NCBI GenBank assembly: GCA_036227345.1
Contig: CP109468.1
Coordinates: 8,432,001 to 8,496,000 of the forward strand
DNA: 64,000 bases
Source of the DNA: Streptomyces sp. NBC_01463
Lineage (GTDB): Bacteria > Actinomycetota > Actinomycetes > Streptomycetales > Streptomycetaceae
Direction of reading: 5' to 3'
Each line of letters begins with the position of its first letter. Positions within the stretch are counted from its first letter, which is position 1. Position numbers and translations under genes: made by a program. The notes beneath the pieces are model-generated. The model worked only from the letters and a program-made list of their open reading frames with translations. It ran no database searches and had not been told where the DNA came from. Positions 48,587 to 57,900 of this stretch are shown one piece after another.

Positions 48587-49498
48587 TGTTGCTGCCCAGG
48601 GGGTGGTGGCGGGGTGCACCGCGGCCTCTTGGGGATGCAGCCACAGCGGGCCGTTTCCGGTGTCGACCCGGACCGCGTGCGAAGGCGCCCGGCCGCCTTC
48701 CGCCAGCAGCTCCGCCTCGGGACCGGTCAGGCTGCGATGGTGCTCCAGGGCCTCGTCCGGCGGGAGCGGCGCGAGGTCGCTCAGCAGCCCGGGACACAAG
48801 GCGTCAACCGCCGCCGCGTACGCGGCGAAGGGTCGCCAGCCGGGCACCGCGCGGTAGCCGGCGGGGGAGTGGAAAAGGAGAGTCGGGAGCGCGTAGCGGC
48901 TGCCGCCGTCGAGAGTCGTCCGGGCGGCACCGGGATGCGGTGACGCGTCCTGCACGGACAGCACCTCGGGCACCGGCCGGCGCGCCTCGGCCCGGTCCGC
49001 GCGGACCCGTTCGAGCACGGCGGCGGACGCGGCATCGGACTCCAGCCGTACGGGATCCAGCCCCGGGACACCGCGCGCCGCGGCCAGCGCGCGTGCGAGC
49101 GTGTCCGCCGGTTCACCGAGTACGAACACGCTCTCCCGCAGCCGCCGCAGCACCCGCTCGGCCACGGCGGCCCCTTGGAGCTCGGCAGCCCCGGCGACCA
49201 GCGAGGAGGGCCAGGAACTGGCCGCGACCCGGCTCAGCCGGACCGCCCGGGGCGCCAGCGTGTGTGCGGTGATCTCCTCCACGTACCGCGCGTACCAGGC
49301 GGTCTCGGCCGCCGGGTCGGGCGGCGGGTCGTCGTCGTGGTCGAAGAGGATCGCGTACGCACGCCGCCAGCGCACCCGCCCGTCCAGGGCCGCCCGCAGC
49401 CTGCGGAACACGGGCTCCGACCCCCAGGCCCACGGGCACATCGGATCGGTGTACTCGACGACCTCCACCACCGGGGACGGGTGCGGCGACCCCGTCAC
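48578..49498 (-). CDS. DsbA family (FrnE-like) thioredoxin-fold protein
   Basis: A 306-residue thioredoxin-fold protein. The N-terminal VVEVVEYTDPMCPWAWGSEPVFRRLRAAL gives the strand-helix start, but the active-site CxxC is CPWA, so only one cysteine remains, as in many FrnE/DsbA-like proteins that form mixed disulfides. The helical insertion and a cis-proline region (RYALPTLLFHSPAGYRAVPGWRPFAAYAAAV) follow. There is no signal peptide, so it should be cytoplasmic. It starts at GTG 49498, overlapping the stop of the Rrf2 gene (GTGA), so the two are co-translated; a thiol-related job is likely. Confidence 0.82.
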   Translation of the reverse strand: MTGSPHPSPVVEVVEYTDPMCPWAWGSEPVFRRLRAALDGRVRWRRAYAILFDHDDDPPPDPAAETAWYARYVEEITAHTLAPRAVRLSRVAASSWPSSLVAGAAELQGAAVAERVLRRLRESVFVLGEPADTLARALAAARGVPGLDPVRLESDAASAAVLERVRADRAEARRPVPEVLSVQDASPHPGAARTTLDGGSRYALPTLLFHSPAGYRAVPGWRPFAAYAAAVDALCPGLLSDLAPLPPDEALEHHRSLTGPEAELLAEGGRAPSHAVRVDTGNGPLWLHPQEAAVHPATTPWAATGL

Positions 49499-49929
49499 GA
49501 GACACCGACCCCGGTCGTCCGCTCGCGCACGCCCTCGGACAGCAGCGACGTCAGCGTGAGACCACCGAGGACCGCCGCGGCCTCCGCCTCGACCCGGCGC
49601 CACACCCCGGGCAGGGCCACGGCGGGCCCGGGATAGTCGAGCCCGGCCAGCGAGTCGCCGCGCAGAGTGATCACCTCGCCGTCGACAGCGCGCACGACGT
49701 CCAGCAACGAGATCTCACCGGCCGGACGGCCGAGCCAGTAACCGCCTTCGCAGCCGCGCTGGCTGCGCACCAGGCCTGCTCTGCGCAACTCGCCCACCAC
49801 GGACTTCAGGAACCGGAACGGGATCTCCTGCGAGGATGCGATGGCCTCACAGGTCAGGGGACGGCCAGGCTCACGGGCGAGCTCCAGGAGGGCCCGCGTG
49901 GCGTAGTCCGCCTTCGCGGAGATATGCAT
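49495..49929 (-). CDS. Rrf2 family transcriptional regulator
   Basis: A 144-residue Rrf2-type winged-helix protein: MHISAKADYATRALLELAREPGRPLTCEAIASSQEIPFRFLKSVVGELRRAGLVRSQRGCEGGYWLGRPAGEISLLDVVRAVDGEV. Only one cysteine (in RGCEGGYWL) is present, so it lacks the three-cysteine Fe-S site of IscR/NsrR and is closer in this respect to the cysteine-metabolism regulator CymR. A CATGAT box six bases before ATG 49929 suggests a leaderless mRNA. It overlaps the DsbA-like gene, is divergent from the cupin gene, and faces away from the organosulfur operon. Likely targets are its own region and the operon promoter. Confidence 0.9.
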   Translation of the reverse strand: MHISAKADYATRALLELAREPGRPLTCEAIASSQEIPFRFLKSVVGELRRAGLVRSQRGCEGGYWLGRPAGEISLLDVVRAVDGEVITLRGDSLAGLDYPGPAVALPGVWRRVEAEAAAVLGGLTLTSLLSEGVRERTTGVGVS

Positions 49930-49988
49930 GCCCACATCATGCACGAAGGCCCGCCCCACACCCGGGTTTCCCGCCATTCCGCCCGTTC

Positions 49989-50060
49989 ATTGCGGGAACA
50001 TTGCCGCAGGTGAAACGCAATGGACACCTCTTGACATCCTTTTCGGCGCCCCTCTAGCGT
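49989..50060 (+). promoter_or_regulatory. cupin promoter with Rrf2-type repeat region
   Basis: TTGACA (50031-50036), 18-bp spacer, TAGCGT (50055-50060), then seven bases to ATG 50068: a consensus promoter giving a leaderless mRNA. Upstream, CATTGC occurs at 49989 and 49999 and inverted as GCAATG at 50017-50022. The 11-mer CAATGGACACC at 50018-50028 is identical to the one at the organosulfur operon promoter. Confidence 0.7.
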
Positions 50061-50067
50061 CCCTGCC

Positions 50068-50574
50068 ATGAGCGAGCCGCTGACGACCCCCGGTGAGGGC
50101 TTCCACCCCCACCTCCACGACACCCCGGGCCGCCCGGACGCGCCCTTGCGCACCCGCGTGCACCACATCCGTGCGGACGCCCTGGACGGCGACACCGCCC
50201 AGACCGGAGGCATGCGCAGGTTCGCCGCCATCAGCGGAAAGACCGTCGGCTCCGAGAAACTGTGGATGGGCCAGACCCACGTGGCCCCCGCGACCTCGTC
50301 CTCCGACCACCACCACGGCGAGTCCGAGACCGCGATCCATGTGGTGAGCGGCCACCCCGAGTTCGTCTTCCTCGACGGATCGGGCGACGAACCGGAGGAG
50401 GTACGGCTGCGCACCTCGCCCGGCGACTACATCTTCGTCCCCCCGTTCGTCCCGCACCGCGAGGAGAACCCCGACCCCGCCGAGGAGGCCGTGGTCGTCA
50501 TCGCCCGCAGCACCCAGGAGGCGATCGTCGTCAACCTGCCCAGGCTGTACGCCCTTCCGGCCGACGAGGACTGA
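50068..50574 (+). CDS. cupin domain protein
   Basis: A 168-residue cupin. The first metal motif is in SSDHHHGESETAIHVVSGHPEFVFLDG (His, His, Glu) and the second in GDYIFVPPFVPHREENPD (His). The fold predicts a small metal-dependent enzyme or sensor; the family does not tell the substrate. The start seems leaderless. It is divergent from the Rrf2 gene and shares its repeat region, so it is probably part of the same regulon; a thiol-related dioxygenase is one possibility but is not shown by sequence. Confidence 0.85.
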   Translation: MSEPLTTPGEGFHPHLHDTPGRPDAPLRTRVHHIRADALDGDTAQTGGMRRFAAISGKTVGSEKLWMGQTHVAPATSSSDHHHGESETAIHVVSGHPEFVFLDGSGDEPEEVRLRTSPGDYIFVPPFVPHREENPDPAEEAVVVIARSTQEAIVVNLPRLYALPADED

Positions 50575-50678
50575 GCGGGGCGGTGCCTCTAGCGGGGCAC
50601 CAGCTCGGCCATTGCGGGGCGGGAGCGACGGGTTGCCGGCCCGAGAACGTGGCGGTCCCGGTCGGTGCTGACGAACCA

Positions 50679-51251
50679 TCAGCGCAGATCCAGACGCATC
50701 AGGACCCGGGGATGTCCCGCCAGCACGGACGTGGTGTCGGAGGCGTGGGTGAATCCGGCGCGCTCGAAGTTCTTCCGCAGCCCGGCGTACGCCATCGTCA
50801 GGTCGGCCTTGGCGCCGCGGTTGTCGAGGGGATAGGCCTCGATCATCGGCGCGCCGTGGGTGCGGGCGAATTCCACCGCTCCCGTGATCAGGGCGTGCGA
50901 GATCCCCTGCTTCCGGTGACCGGGCCGCACGCGGATGCACCACAGCGACCAGACGGGCAGGTCGTCGATGTGCGGAATCCTGCGGCTGCGCGCGAACGTG
51001 GTGTCCGCGCGCGGCGCGACCGCGGCCCAGCCGACCGGTTCGTCGCCGTCGTAGGCGAGCACGCCGGGAGGGGGCTCCTTGCGGCACAGCTCGGCCACGT
51101 ACTCTGCCCGCGCCGGTCCGCGGAGCTCGTTGTTGAGGGCGGACGGGATGCGGTGGCTCAGGCAGAAGCAGACGTTGGCGGCCGGTGACTTCGGGCCGAC
51201 GAGGGTGCGGACATCGTCGAAGTCCGATGCCGGGCGCACTTCAATGGTCAT
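50679..51251 (-). CDS. GNAT family N-acetyltransferase
   Basis: A 190-residue acetyltransferase of the EPxxG/RimI-like type. Segments VCFCLSHRIPSALNNELRGPARAEYVAELCRKEPPPGVLAYDGDEPVGWAAVAPRADT and LWCIRVRPGHRKQGISHALITGAVEFARTHGAPMIEAYPLDNRGAKADLTMAYAGLRKNFERAGFTHAS carry the acetyl-CoA loop (RPGHRKQGIS). The substrate is unknown. ATG 51251 is used; the longer frame upstream looks non-coding. Confidence 0.82.
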   Translation of the reverse strand: MTIEVRPASDFDDVRTLVGPKSPAANVCFCLSHRIPSALNNELRGPARAEYVAELCRKEPPPGVLAYDGDEPVGWAAVAPRADTTFARSRRIPHIDDLPVWSLWCIRVRPGHRKQGISHALITGAVEFARTHGAPMIEAYPLDNRGAKADLTMAYAGLRKNFERAGFTHASDTTSVLAGHPRVLMRLDLR

Positions 51252-51518
51252 GACGTCACCCTGACACGGGGAGAGGGAGGCCGTGCCCAGGACGGCTCGC
51301 GCGGTGCGTCGATTCCGGTGCGGCGCGCCGGTCCGTGGGGACCGCGGGACAGGCCCGAAGCGGACGTGGCGGATGGCCATATGGCCCGTAACGCGCAGGC
51401 GTTGTCCTTCGACAGGGCGGCCGCCGGCTGCGCGTCACGTTCGATGTCACGGAACACATGCGGGACCTGATCTCCCGGCTGCTGTGGAGAGCCTCGTCGC
51501 ACGAATTAGGCTCCCTAC
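51252..51518. other. 267-bp gap between two GNAT genes
   Basis: No convincing gene. A TAGGCT -10-like box at 51507-51512 ends six bases before ATG 51519, which suggests a leaderless transcript for the next gene. Short frames on both strands have no family resemblance. Confidence 0.5.
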
Positions 51519-51959
51519 ATGACGATCATCGTGCGGACAGCGGCCGAAGACGATCTGCCGGATCTGCTGACCCTCTACAGCGAACTGAACCCCGACGACG
51601 CCCCGTTGTCCCGGACGACTGCGGCTGCCGTGTGGGCCGACATGTCGCGGCAGGGCGGACGTACCGTCCTGGTGGCCGATGCCGACGGTGCTGTGGCCGG
51701 AACCGCCGACTGCCTCGTGATGCCGAACCTCACCCGCGGCGGACGGGCCATCCTGTTCGTGGAGAACGTCGTGGTGGCCGGCTCCTTCCGGCGTCACGGT
51801 GTCGGCCGGCTGCTGATGGACGCCGCCGTCCGGCTGGGCGAGACGGCGGGCTGCTACAAGATCCAGCTGCTGGCGGCGGACGACGCGTACGTCCACACCT
51901 TCTACGAAGCATGTGGTTTCAAGGCACTGGCGCAAGGCTTCCGCCGCTACCTCTCCTAG
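51519..51959 (+). CDS. GNAT family N-acetyltransferase
   Basis: A 146-residue single-domain acetyltransferase: MTIIVRTAAEDDLPDLLTLYSELNPDDAPLS at the start, then AILFVENVVVAGSFRRHGVGRLLMDAAVRLGETAGCYKIQLLAADDAYVHTFYEACGFKALAQGFRRYL with the acetyl-CoA loop SFRRHGVGRLL. The substrate is unknown. It appears to start on a leaderless mRNA. Unlike its neighbour at 50679 it is the minimal-length type. Confidence 0.85.
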   Translation: MTIIVRTAAEDDLPDLLTLYSELNPDDAPLSRTTAAAVWADMSRQGGRTVLVADADGAVAGTADCLVMPNLTRGGRAILFVENVVVAGSFRRHGVGRLLMDAAVRLGETAGCYKIQLLAADDAYVHTFYEACGFKALAQGFRRYLS

Positions 51960-52064
51960 CCCGTTCGTCCCCGTTCCGCGCCGGACGAAATTGGGCTGCG
52001 CGCATCATCCGGCCTCCGCATACTGGGCGGACTCCGACTCCCCGGCTCTAAGGACCCCTTCAGC

Positions 52065-53126
52065 GTGCAGGCCGCCGTCACCGTCACTCCCGCCCAGATC
52101 CCCGAACTGCTCCTCGGGCTCGCGACCGTGCGGCCCGTGTTCCTCTGGGGAGCGCCCGGGATCGGGAAGTCGTCGCTCGTACGGAAGTTCGCCGACGCGC
52201 TGGGCATGGAGTGCGTCAGCCTCCTGGGAACGCAGCTCGCGCCGGAGGACCTCATCGGTGTCCCGCAGATCCGCGACGGGCGCTCCGTCTTCTGCCCGCC
52301 GGAGGCCATCGCCCGCGACGAGCCGTACTGCCTCTTCCTCGACGAGCTCAACGCCGCCACCCCCGACGTCCAGAAGGCCTTCTACTCGCTGATCCTGGAC
52401 CGGCGGATCGGGTCGTACGAGCTGCCCGCCGGGTCGATCGTCATCGGAGCCGGCAACCGCGCCACCGACAACGCGCTGGCGCGGCCCATCGCCTCCGCGC
52501 TCGTCAACCGCCTCACCCACGTCCATCTGCGGGCCTCGGCGGCGGACTGGCTGGTGTGGGCGGGGGAGAACGGCATCCACCCGTGGGTGACGGACTACCT
52601 CGTCGACCGGCCCGACCACCTCTGGTCGCAGCCGCCCAAGACCGAGGAGCCGTTCTCCACACCCCGGTCCTGGCACATGCTGTCCGACGCCCTGCACTCC
52701 TTCGGGCCGGACATCGACGAGGAGACGCTGAAGGTCGTCGTGCACGGCACGCTGACACCCACCCACGCCGTCTCCTTCTGCGGCTACGCCAAGATCGTGC
52801 GCCACACCTTCGGCATCGAGGCGATCCTCAAGGGAGACGCCTCCTGGCCCGCCCGACCGGAGGACCGCGACCTGCTCTACTACCTGGCCGAGGCGTTCCG
52901 CGGACGGCTGGTGAAGGAACTGCCGCGGCGCAAGGAACACGTGTCCCCGGCGATGCGGCAGACCTCCTACCGGGCCAAGTCGCTGCTCGTGCAACTGGCC
53001 GAGATCTCCGTCGAGGTCGCGCAGACCGTCATCGCGGACGACTCCGACGGCCTGCCGGTGCTGCCCGCCTGGTTCCTCGTCGACGCCGCACGCGACATGC
53101 CGAGACTCGTCGAGGCGCGGCGATGA
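52065..53126 (+). CDS. MoxR-family AAA+ ATPase
   Basis: A 353-residue AAA+ ATPase. Walker A is GAPGIGKSS (29-37), Walker B CLFLDELNAA (Asp93-Glu94), a sensor-1 Asn in IVIGAGNRATDNALARPI, and an arginine-finger/lid region after HLWSQPPKTEEPFSTPRSWHMLSDAL. MoxR ATPases act as chaperones that insert metal or remodel a partner vWA protein. The start is GTG 52065. The TGA overlaps the next ATG (ATGA), tying it to the vWA/metallopeptidase-like protein at 53123. Confidence 0.88.
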   Translation: MQAAVTVTPAQIPELLLGLATVRPVFLWGAPGIGKSSLVRKFADALGMECVSLLGTQLAPEDLIGVPQIRDGRSVFCPPEAIARDEPYCLFLDELNAATPDVQKAFYSLILDRRIGSYELPAGSIVIGAGNRATDNALARPIASALVNRLTHVHLRASAADWLVWAGENGIHPWVTDYLVDRPDHLWSQPPKTEEPFSTPRSWHMLSDALHSFGPDIDEETLKVVVHGTLTPTHAVSFCGYAKIVRHTFGIEAILKGDASWPARPEDRDLLYYLAEAFRGRLVKELPRRKEHVSPAMRQTSYRAKSLLVQLAEISVEVAQTVIADDSDGLPVLPAWFLVDAARDMPRLVEARR

Positions 53127-54964
53127 CCCCCGCCGCCGGCCGGCGCGGGAACGGCAAGGGAGGGAAGGGTGGCACGGGTGGCACCTCCGACCCGGCCACC
53201 GAGGCGTTCGCAGCCGGGCTCGCCATGGCGAAGCGCAACCCCGCCTTCGCCGGCGTCGAGGCATCCGTGTGCAGAAGGACCGGCTGCGATCTGACCCCGG
53301 CCGGGGGCCTGGCAGCCGTCACGTCCAACGGCACCCTCCACCTGCACCCCGCCAAGCGGGCGGATCCGGCCGAGTGGGCCTGGGCCCTGGCCCACTGCCT
53401 GCTGCATCTGGGCTTCGGACATGTACCGGCCTCCGCGGACGACCCGCGCGAACAGCCCGACCGGTTCGACCTCGCGGCGCGCTGCGTGGTCGTCAACCGC
53501 TTCCTGCTCACGCACCCCACCGGGCGTCCGCCCACCGACCTGCCGGACTCCTACCCCGGTGGCGACGAGGAGCAGCTCGCCGCACGCTGGCGCCGTGACG
53601 GCATCCCCGCCGCGTACGAGCACTGCGGTACCGCGGGCACGCACCCGGACCAGGTCCTCACCACCTGGCGGACCTGGAACAACTCCGCCGTGCCGGACTG
53701 GGAGACGGCCTTCGCCCACGCGCTCACCCGCAGCGTCTCCGCCGCCATGGACGTGGCGGGCGGCCGTCGGGACAGCATCACCGGGGTGCGCGCACCACAA
53801 CGCCCCTGGGACCGGGCCCTGAACTGGTTCGTCTCCTCCTACCCCCTGCTCGGCGGGATCGCCGCGGGCCTCACCGTCGTGGCCGACGCCGAACTGGCCC
53901 GCTCGCAGAACATCGCCGTCGCCGCGGTGAGCCCCGCGGCCGGCGAGATCTACGTCAACCCGCTGCGCACGTTCACCGACGAGGAATGGCGCTTCGTCCT
54001 CGCCCACGAGATGCTGCACGCCGCGCTGCGCCACGGTGAACGCCGCGGCAGCCGCGACTCGTTCCTCTTCAACGTCGCCGCGGACTACGTCGTCAACGAC
54101 TGGCTCGTCCAGATGCGCGTGGGCGACATGCCCGAAGGGCTGCTGTACGACCCCGAACTGCGCGGCCTGTCCGCCGAGGAGGTGTACGACCGTATCGCGG
54201 GCGACCTGCGCCTGCGGCGCCGCCTCGCGACGCTCAGGGGCAGGGGCACCGGCGACATCCTCGACGAGCCGCTGCCGCACGCGAAGGCGCGTGCGTACAC
54301 CGACCTGGACGAGTTCTACCGGCGCGGGCTGGTCCAGGGCTTCGACCTGCACCGGTACGGCGAGCGCGGCCTGCTCCCCGCCGGACTCGTCCAGGAGATC
54401 CGGGCCCTGGCCCACCCGCCCGTGCCGTGGGACGCGGAACTCGCCCGCTGGTTCGACGAGTTCGTCCCGCGCCCCGAGCCCGTACGGTCCTACGCGCGGC
54501 CGGCACGGCGGCAGGCGTCGACACCGGACATCCCGCGCGCGGGCCGCTGCTTCCCGCCCGAGGAGACGGCCCGCTGCACCTTCGGTGTCGTCCTCGACAC
54601 CTCCGGCTCGATGAGCACCGTCCTGCTCGGCAAGGCCCTCGGCGCCATCGCCTCGTACGCGGAGGCCCGCGACGTACCGGCGGCGCGCGTCGTCTTCTGC
54701 GACGCGGCAGCCTACGACGCCGGCTATCTGCCGCCGTCCGAGATCGCCGGCCGGGTCAGGGTCCGGGGCCGCGGCGGCACCGAACTCCAGCCCGGAGTCG
54801 ACCTGTTGCGGCGCGCCGACGACTTCCCGCCGACGGCCCCGCTGCTCCTCATCACCGACGGCTGGTGCGACACCCTGCGGATCCGGCGCGAGCACGCCTT
54901 CCTCATCCCGCAGGGTGCCTCCCTGCCGTTCACACCCCGCGGGCCGGTCTTCCGGCTCAACTGA
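53123..54964 (+). CDS. vWA domain protein with metallopeptidase-like region (DUF2201)
   Basis: A 613-residue protein. A zincin-like HEMLH motif (His295-Glu296-xx-His299 in FVLAHEMLHAALRHGERRG) lies in the middle, in the putative metallopeptidase region paired with DUF2201. Near the N-terminus WAWALAHCLLHLGFGH (91-99) looks like a degenerate duplicate in which the catalytic Glu is Cys. The C-terminus is a vWA-like domain with MIDAS-type GVVLDTSGSMS (Asp492, Ser494, Ser496) and a late LLLITDGWCDTL. It should act with the MoxR ATPase just upstream, whose stop codon it overlaps. The client is unknown. Confidence 0.83.
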   Translation: MTPAAGRRGNGKGGKGGTGGTSDPATEAFAAGLAMAKRNPAFAGVEASVCRRTGCDLTPAGGLAAVTSNGTLHLHPAKRADPAEWAWALAHCLLHLGFGHVPASADDPREQPDRFDLAARCVVVNRFLLTHPTGRPPTDLPDSYPGGDEEQLAARWRRDGIPAAYEHCGTAGTHPDQVLTTWRTWNNSAVPDWETAFAHALTRSVSAAMDVAGGRRDSITGVRAPQRPWDRALNWFVSSYPLLGGIAAGLTVVADAELARSQNIAVAAVSPAAGEIYVNPLRTFTDEEWRFVLAHEMLHAALRHGERRGSRDSFLFNVAADYVVNDWLVQMRVGDMPEGLLYDPELRGLSAEEVYDRIAGDLRLRRRLATLRGRGTGDILDEPLPHAKARAYTDLDEFYRRGLVQGFDLHRYGERGLLPAGLVQEIRALAHPPVPWDAELARWFDEFVPRPEPVRSYARPARRQASTPDIPRAGRCFPPEETARCTFGVVLDTSGSMSTVLLGKALGAIASYAEARDVPAARVVFCDAAAYDAGYLPPSEIAGRVRVRGRGGTELQPGVDLLRRADDFPPTAPLLLITDGWCDTLRIRREHAFLIPQGASLPFTPRGPVFRLN

Positions 54965-54981
54965 TCCCGAGAGGGTCCGCC

Positions 54982-57900
54982 TCAGGCGGTCTCGATGAGC
55001 AGATCACCCGCTTCGACCTGCTGTACCCTGCCGATCGCGAGCCGCCGCACCACGCCCGCGGACTGGGCGGTGATCGACGCCTCCATCTTCATCGCCTCGA
55101 TGGTGGCGACCGTCTGACCGGCCGAGACCGACGCGCCCTCCTCCACCTGAAGCGTCACGACACCGGCGAACGGCGCGGCCACATGGCCCTGATTGCCTCG
55201 GTCCGCCTTCTCGGCCGCCTTGACGTCCGTGGCGACGGACCTGTCCCGAACCGACACCGGCCGCAACTGCCCGTTGAGGGTCGCCAGTACGCTGCGGAAG
55301 CCGCGCTCGTCGGCCTCGGAGATCGCCTCCAGCTCGATCAGCAGGGTGACACCCGGGTCGAGCGTGACCGTGTGCTCGGTCTCCGTCTCCAGGCCGTACA
55401 GGAAGTCCTGCGTCGGCAGCACGGACGTGTCGCCGTACGCCTCCCGGTGGGCGTTGAACTCCTTGGTCGGGCCGGGGAACAGAAGCCGGTTCAGGGTCGC
55501 GCGCGGCGACTCCCGCAGACCCTGGAGGTCCTCGTCCGACAGCTGCGGCGCCTGCGCCTTCTCCGGACGGCCCTGCAGCGCACGCGTACGGAACGGCTCC
55601 GGCCAGCCACCGGGCGGGTCGCCCAGCTCACCGCGGAGGAACCCGATCACGGAATCCGGTACGTCGAACTTGCCCGGGTCCGACTCGAAGTCCGCCGCCT
55701 CGACACCCGCACCCACCAGATGCAGCGCCAGGTCGCCGACGACCTTCGACGACGGCGTCACCTTCACCAGCCGGCCCAGCATGCGGTCCGCCGCGGCGTA
55801 ACAGTCCTCGATGAGCTCGAACCGGTCGCCGAGGCCGAGCGCGATGGCCTGCTGGCGCAGGTTGGACAGCTGCCCGCCGGGGATCTCGTGGTGGTAGATC
55901 CGGCCGGTGGGCGAGGCGAGACCGGACTCGAAGGGGGCGTAGACCTTGCGGGTCGCCTCCCAGTACGGCTCCAGGTCACCGACCGCCTGGAGGGAGAGAC
56001 CGGTCGCACGCTCCGTGTGGTCGGTTGCCGCCACCAGCGCCGACAGAGGGGGCTGGCTGGTGGTGCCGGCCATGGACGCGACCGCCGCGTCCACCGCGTC
56101 CACTCCCGCGTCGATCGCGGCGATCAGCGTGCCGAGCTGTCCGCCCGCCGTGTCGTGGGTGTGCAGGTGCACCGGCAGGTCGAAGCGCTCGCGGAGCGCC
56201 GTGACGAGCGTACGGGCGGCCGGCGGCCGCAGCAGCCCGGCCATGTCCTTGATCGCGAGCACGTGGGCGCCCGCATCCACGATCTCCTCGGCCAGACGCA
56301 GGTAGTAGTCCAGCGTGTACAGGGTCTCGCCGGGATCCGACAGGTCGGCGGTGTAGCAGAGCGCGACCTCGGCGACCGAGGTCCCGGTGGCACGCACCGC
56401 GTCGATGGCCGGGCGCATCTGGGACACGTCGTTGAGGGCGTCGAAGATCCGGAAGATGTCCATCCCCGCGCTCGCGGCCTCGGCGACGAACGCCTCCGTG
56501 ACCTCGGTGGGGTAGGGCGTGTAGCCGACCGTGTTGCGGCCGCGCAGCAGCATCTGGGTGCAGATGTTGGGCACGGCCTCCCGGATCTTCACCAGCCGCT
56601 CCCACGGGTCCTCGGCGAGGAAGCGCAGCGCCACGTCGTAGGTGGCGCCTCCCCAGCATTCGAGGCTCAGCAGCTGCGGTGCGGTCCGGGCCACGTGCGG
56701 TGCGACGGCCAGCAGGTCACGGGTCCGTACGCGGGTGGCCAGCAGCGACTGGTGGGCGTCGCGGAACGTCGTGTCGGTCACGGCGACCGCCGACTGGGCG
56801 CGCAGCTCGGCGGCGAAGGCCTCCGGACCGAGAGCGGCGAGGCGCTGCCGCGAGCCGGCCGGCGGGGTGCCGGTCGGAAGAACGGGCAGCTTGTCCGCCG
56901 GGTCGATCACGGAAGGCCGGGGCCCGTACGGCCGGTTGACGGTCGTCTCGGCGAGATAGCCGAGCATGCGGCTGCCGCGGTCGGCCGACGGGCGGGCCCG
57001 GATCAGCTCCGGGTGCTCCTCGATGAAGCTCGTCGTGATGCGCCCGGCCCGGAAGTCCGGCTGGTCCAGCACCGCGCCCAGGAAGGGCAGGTTGGTCGCC
57101 ACACCGCGGATGCGGAACTCCGCGATGGCCCGGCGTGCCCGGCGGGCCGCGTTGCCGAAGTCGTGCCCGTGACAGGTCAGTTTGACCAGCATCGAGTCGA
57201 AGTGGGCGGACACCTCGGCGCCGGTGTGGACCGTGCCGCCGTCCAGCCGGACGCCGGGCCCGCCGGGGGAGCGGTAGGCGGAGATGGTGCCGGTGTCCGG
57301 CCGGAAGCCGTTGGCCGGGTCCTCCGTCGTGATGCGGCACTGCATCGCGGTGCCGTTGAGGGTGATGTCGTCCTGGGTGAGGTGCAGTTCGGGCAGCGTC
57401 ATACCGGCGGCGATGCGCAGCTGCGCGATCACCAGATCGCGCCCGGTGACCTGCTCGGTCACCGTGTGCTCGACCTGGATGCGCGGGTTCATCTCGATGA
57501 AGACGTGGTTGCCGCGCTCGTCGACGAGGAATTCGACGGTGCCCGCGTTCACGTAGCCGATGTGCCGCGCGAACGCGACGGCGTCGGCGCAGATCCGGTC
57601 CCGCAGGGCCGGGTCGAGGTTCGGGGCGGGCGCGATCTCGACGACCTTCTGGTGGCGGCGCTGCAAGGAGCAGTCCCGCTCGTACAGATGCACGACGTTG
57701 CCCGCCGCGTCCGCGAGGATCTGCACCTCGATGTGGCGGGGATTGATCACCGCCTGCTCCAGGAAGACCGTCGCGTCACCGAACGCGGACCTGGCCTCGC
57801 GCATCGCCGCGTCGATCGCCTCGCGCAGCTCACCCGGCTCCGCGACCCGGCGCATCCCGCGCCCGCCGCCACCGGCGACCGCCTTCACGAAGACCGGGAA

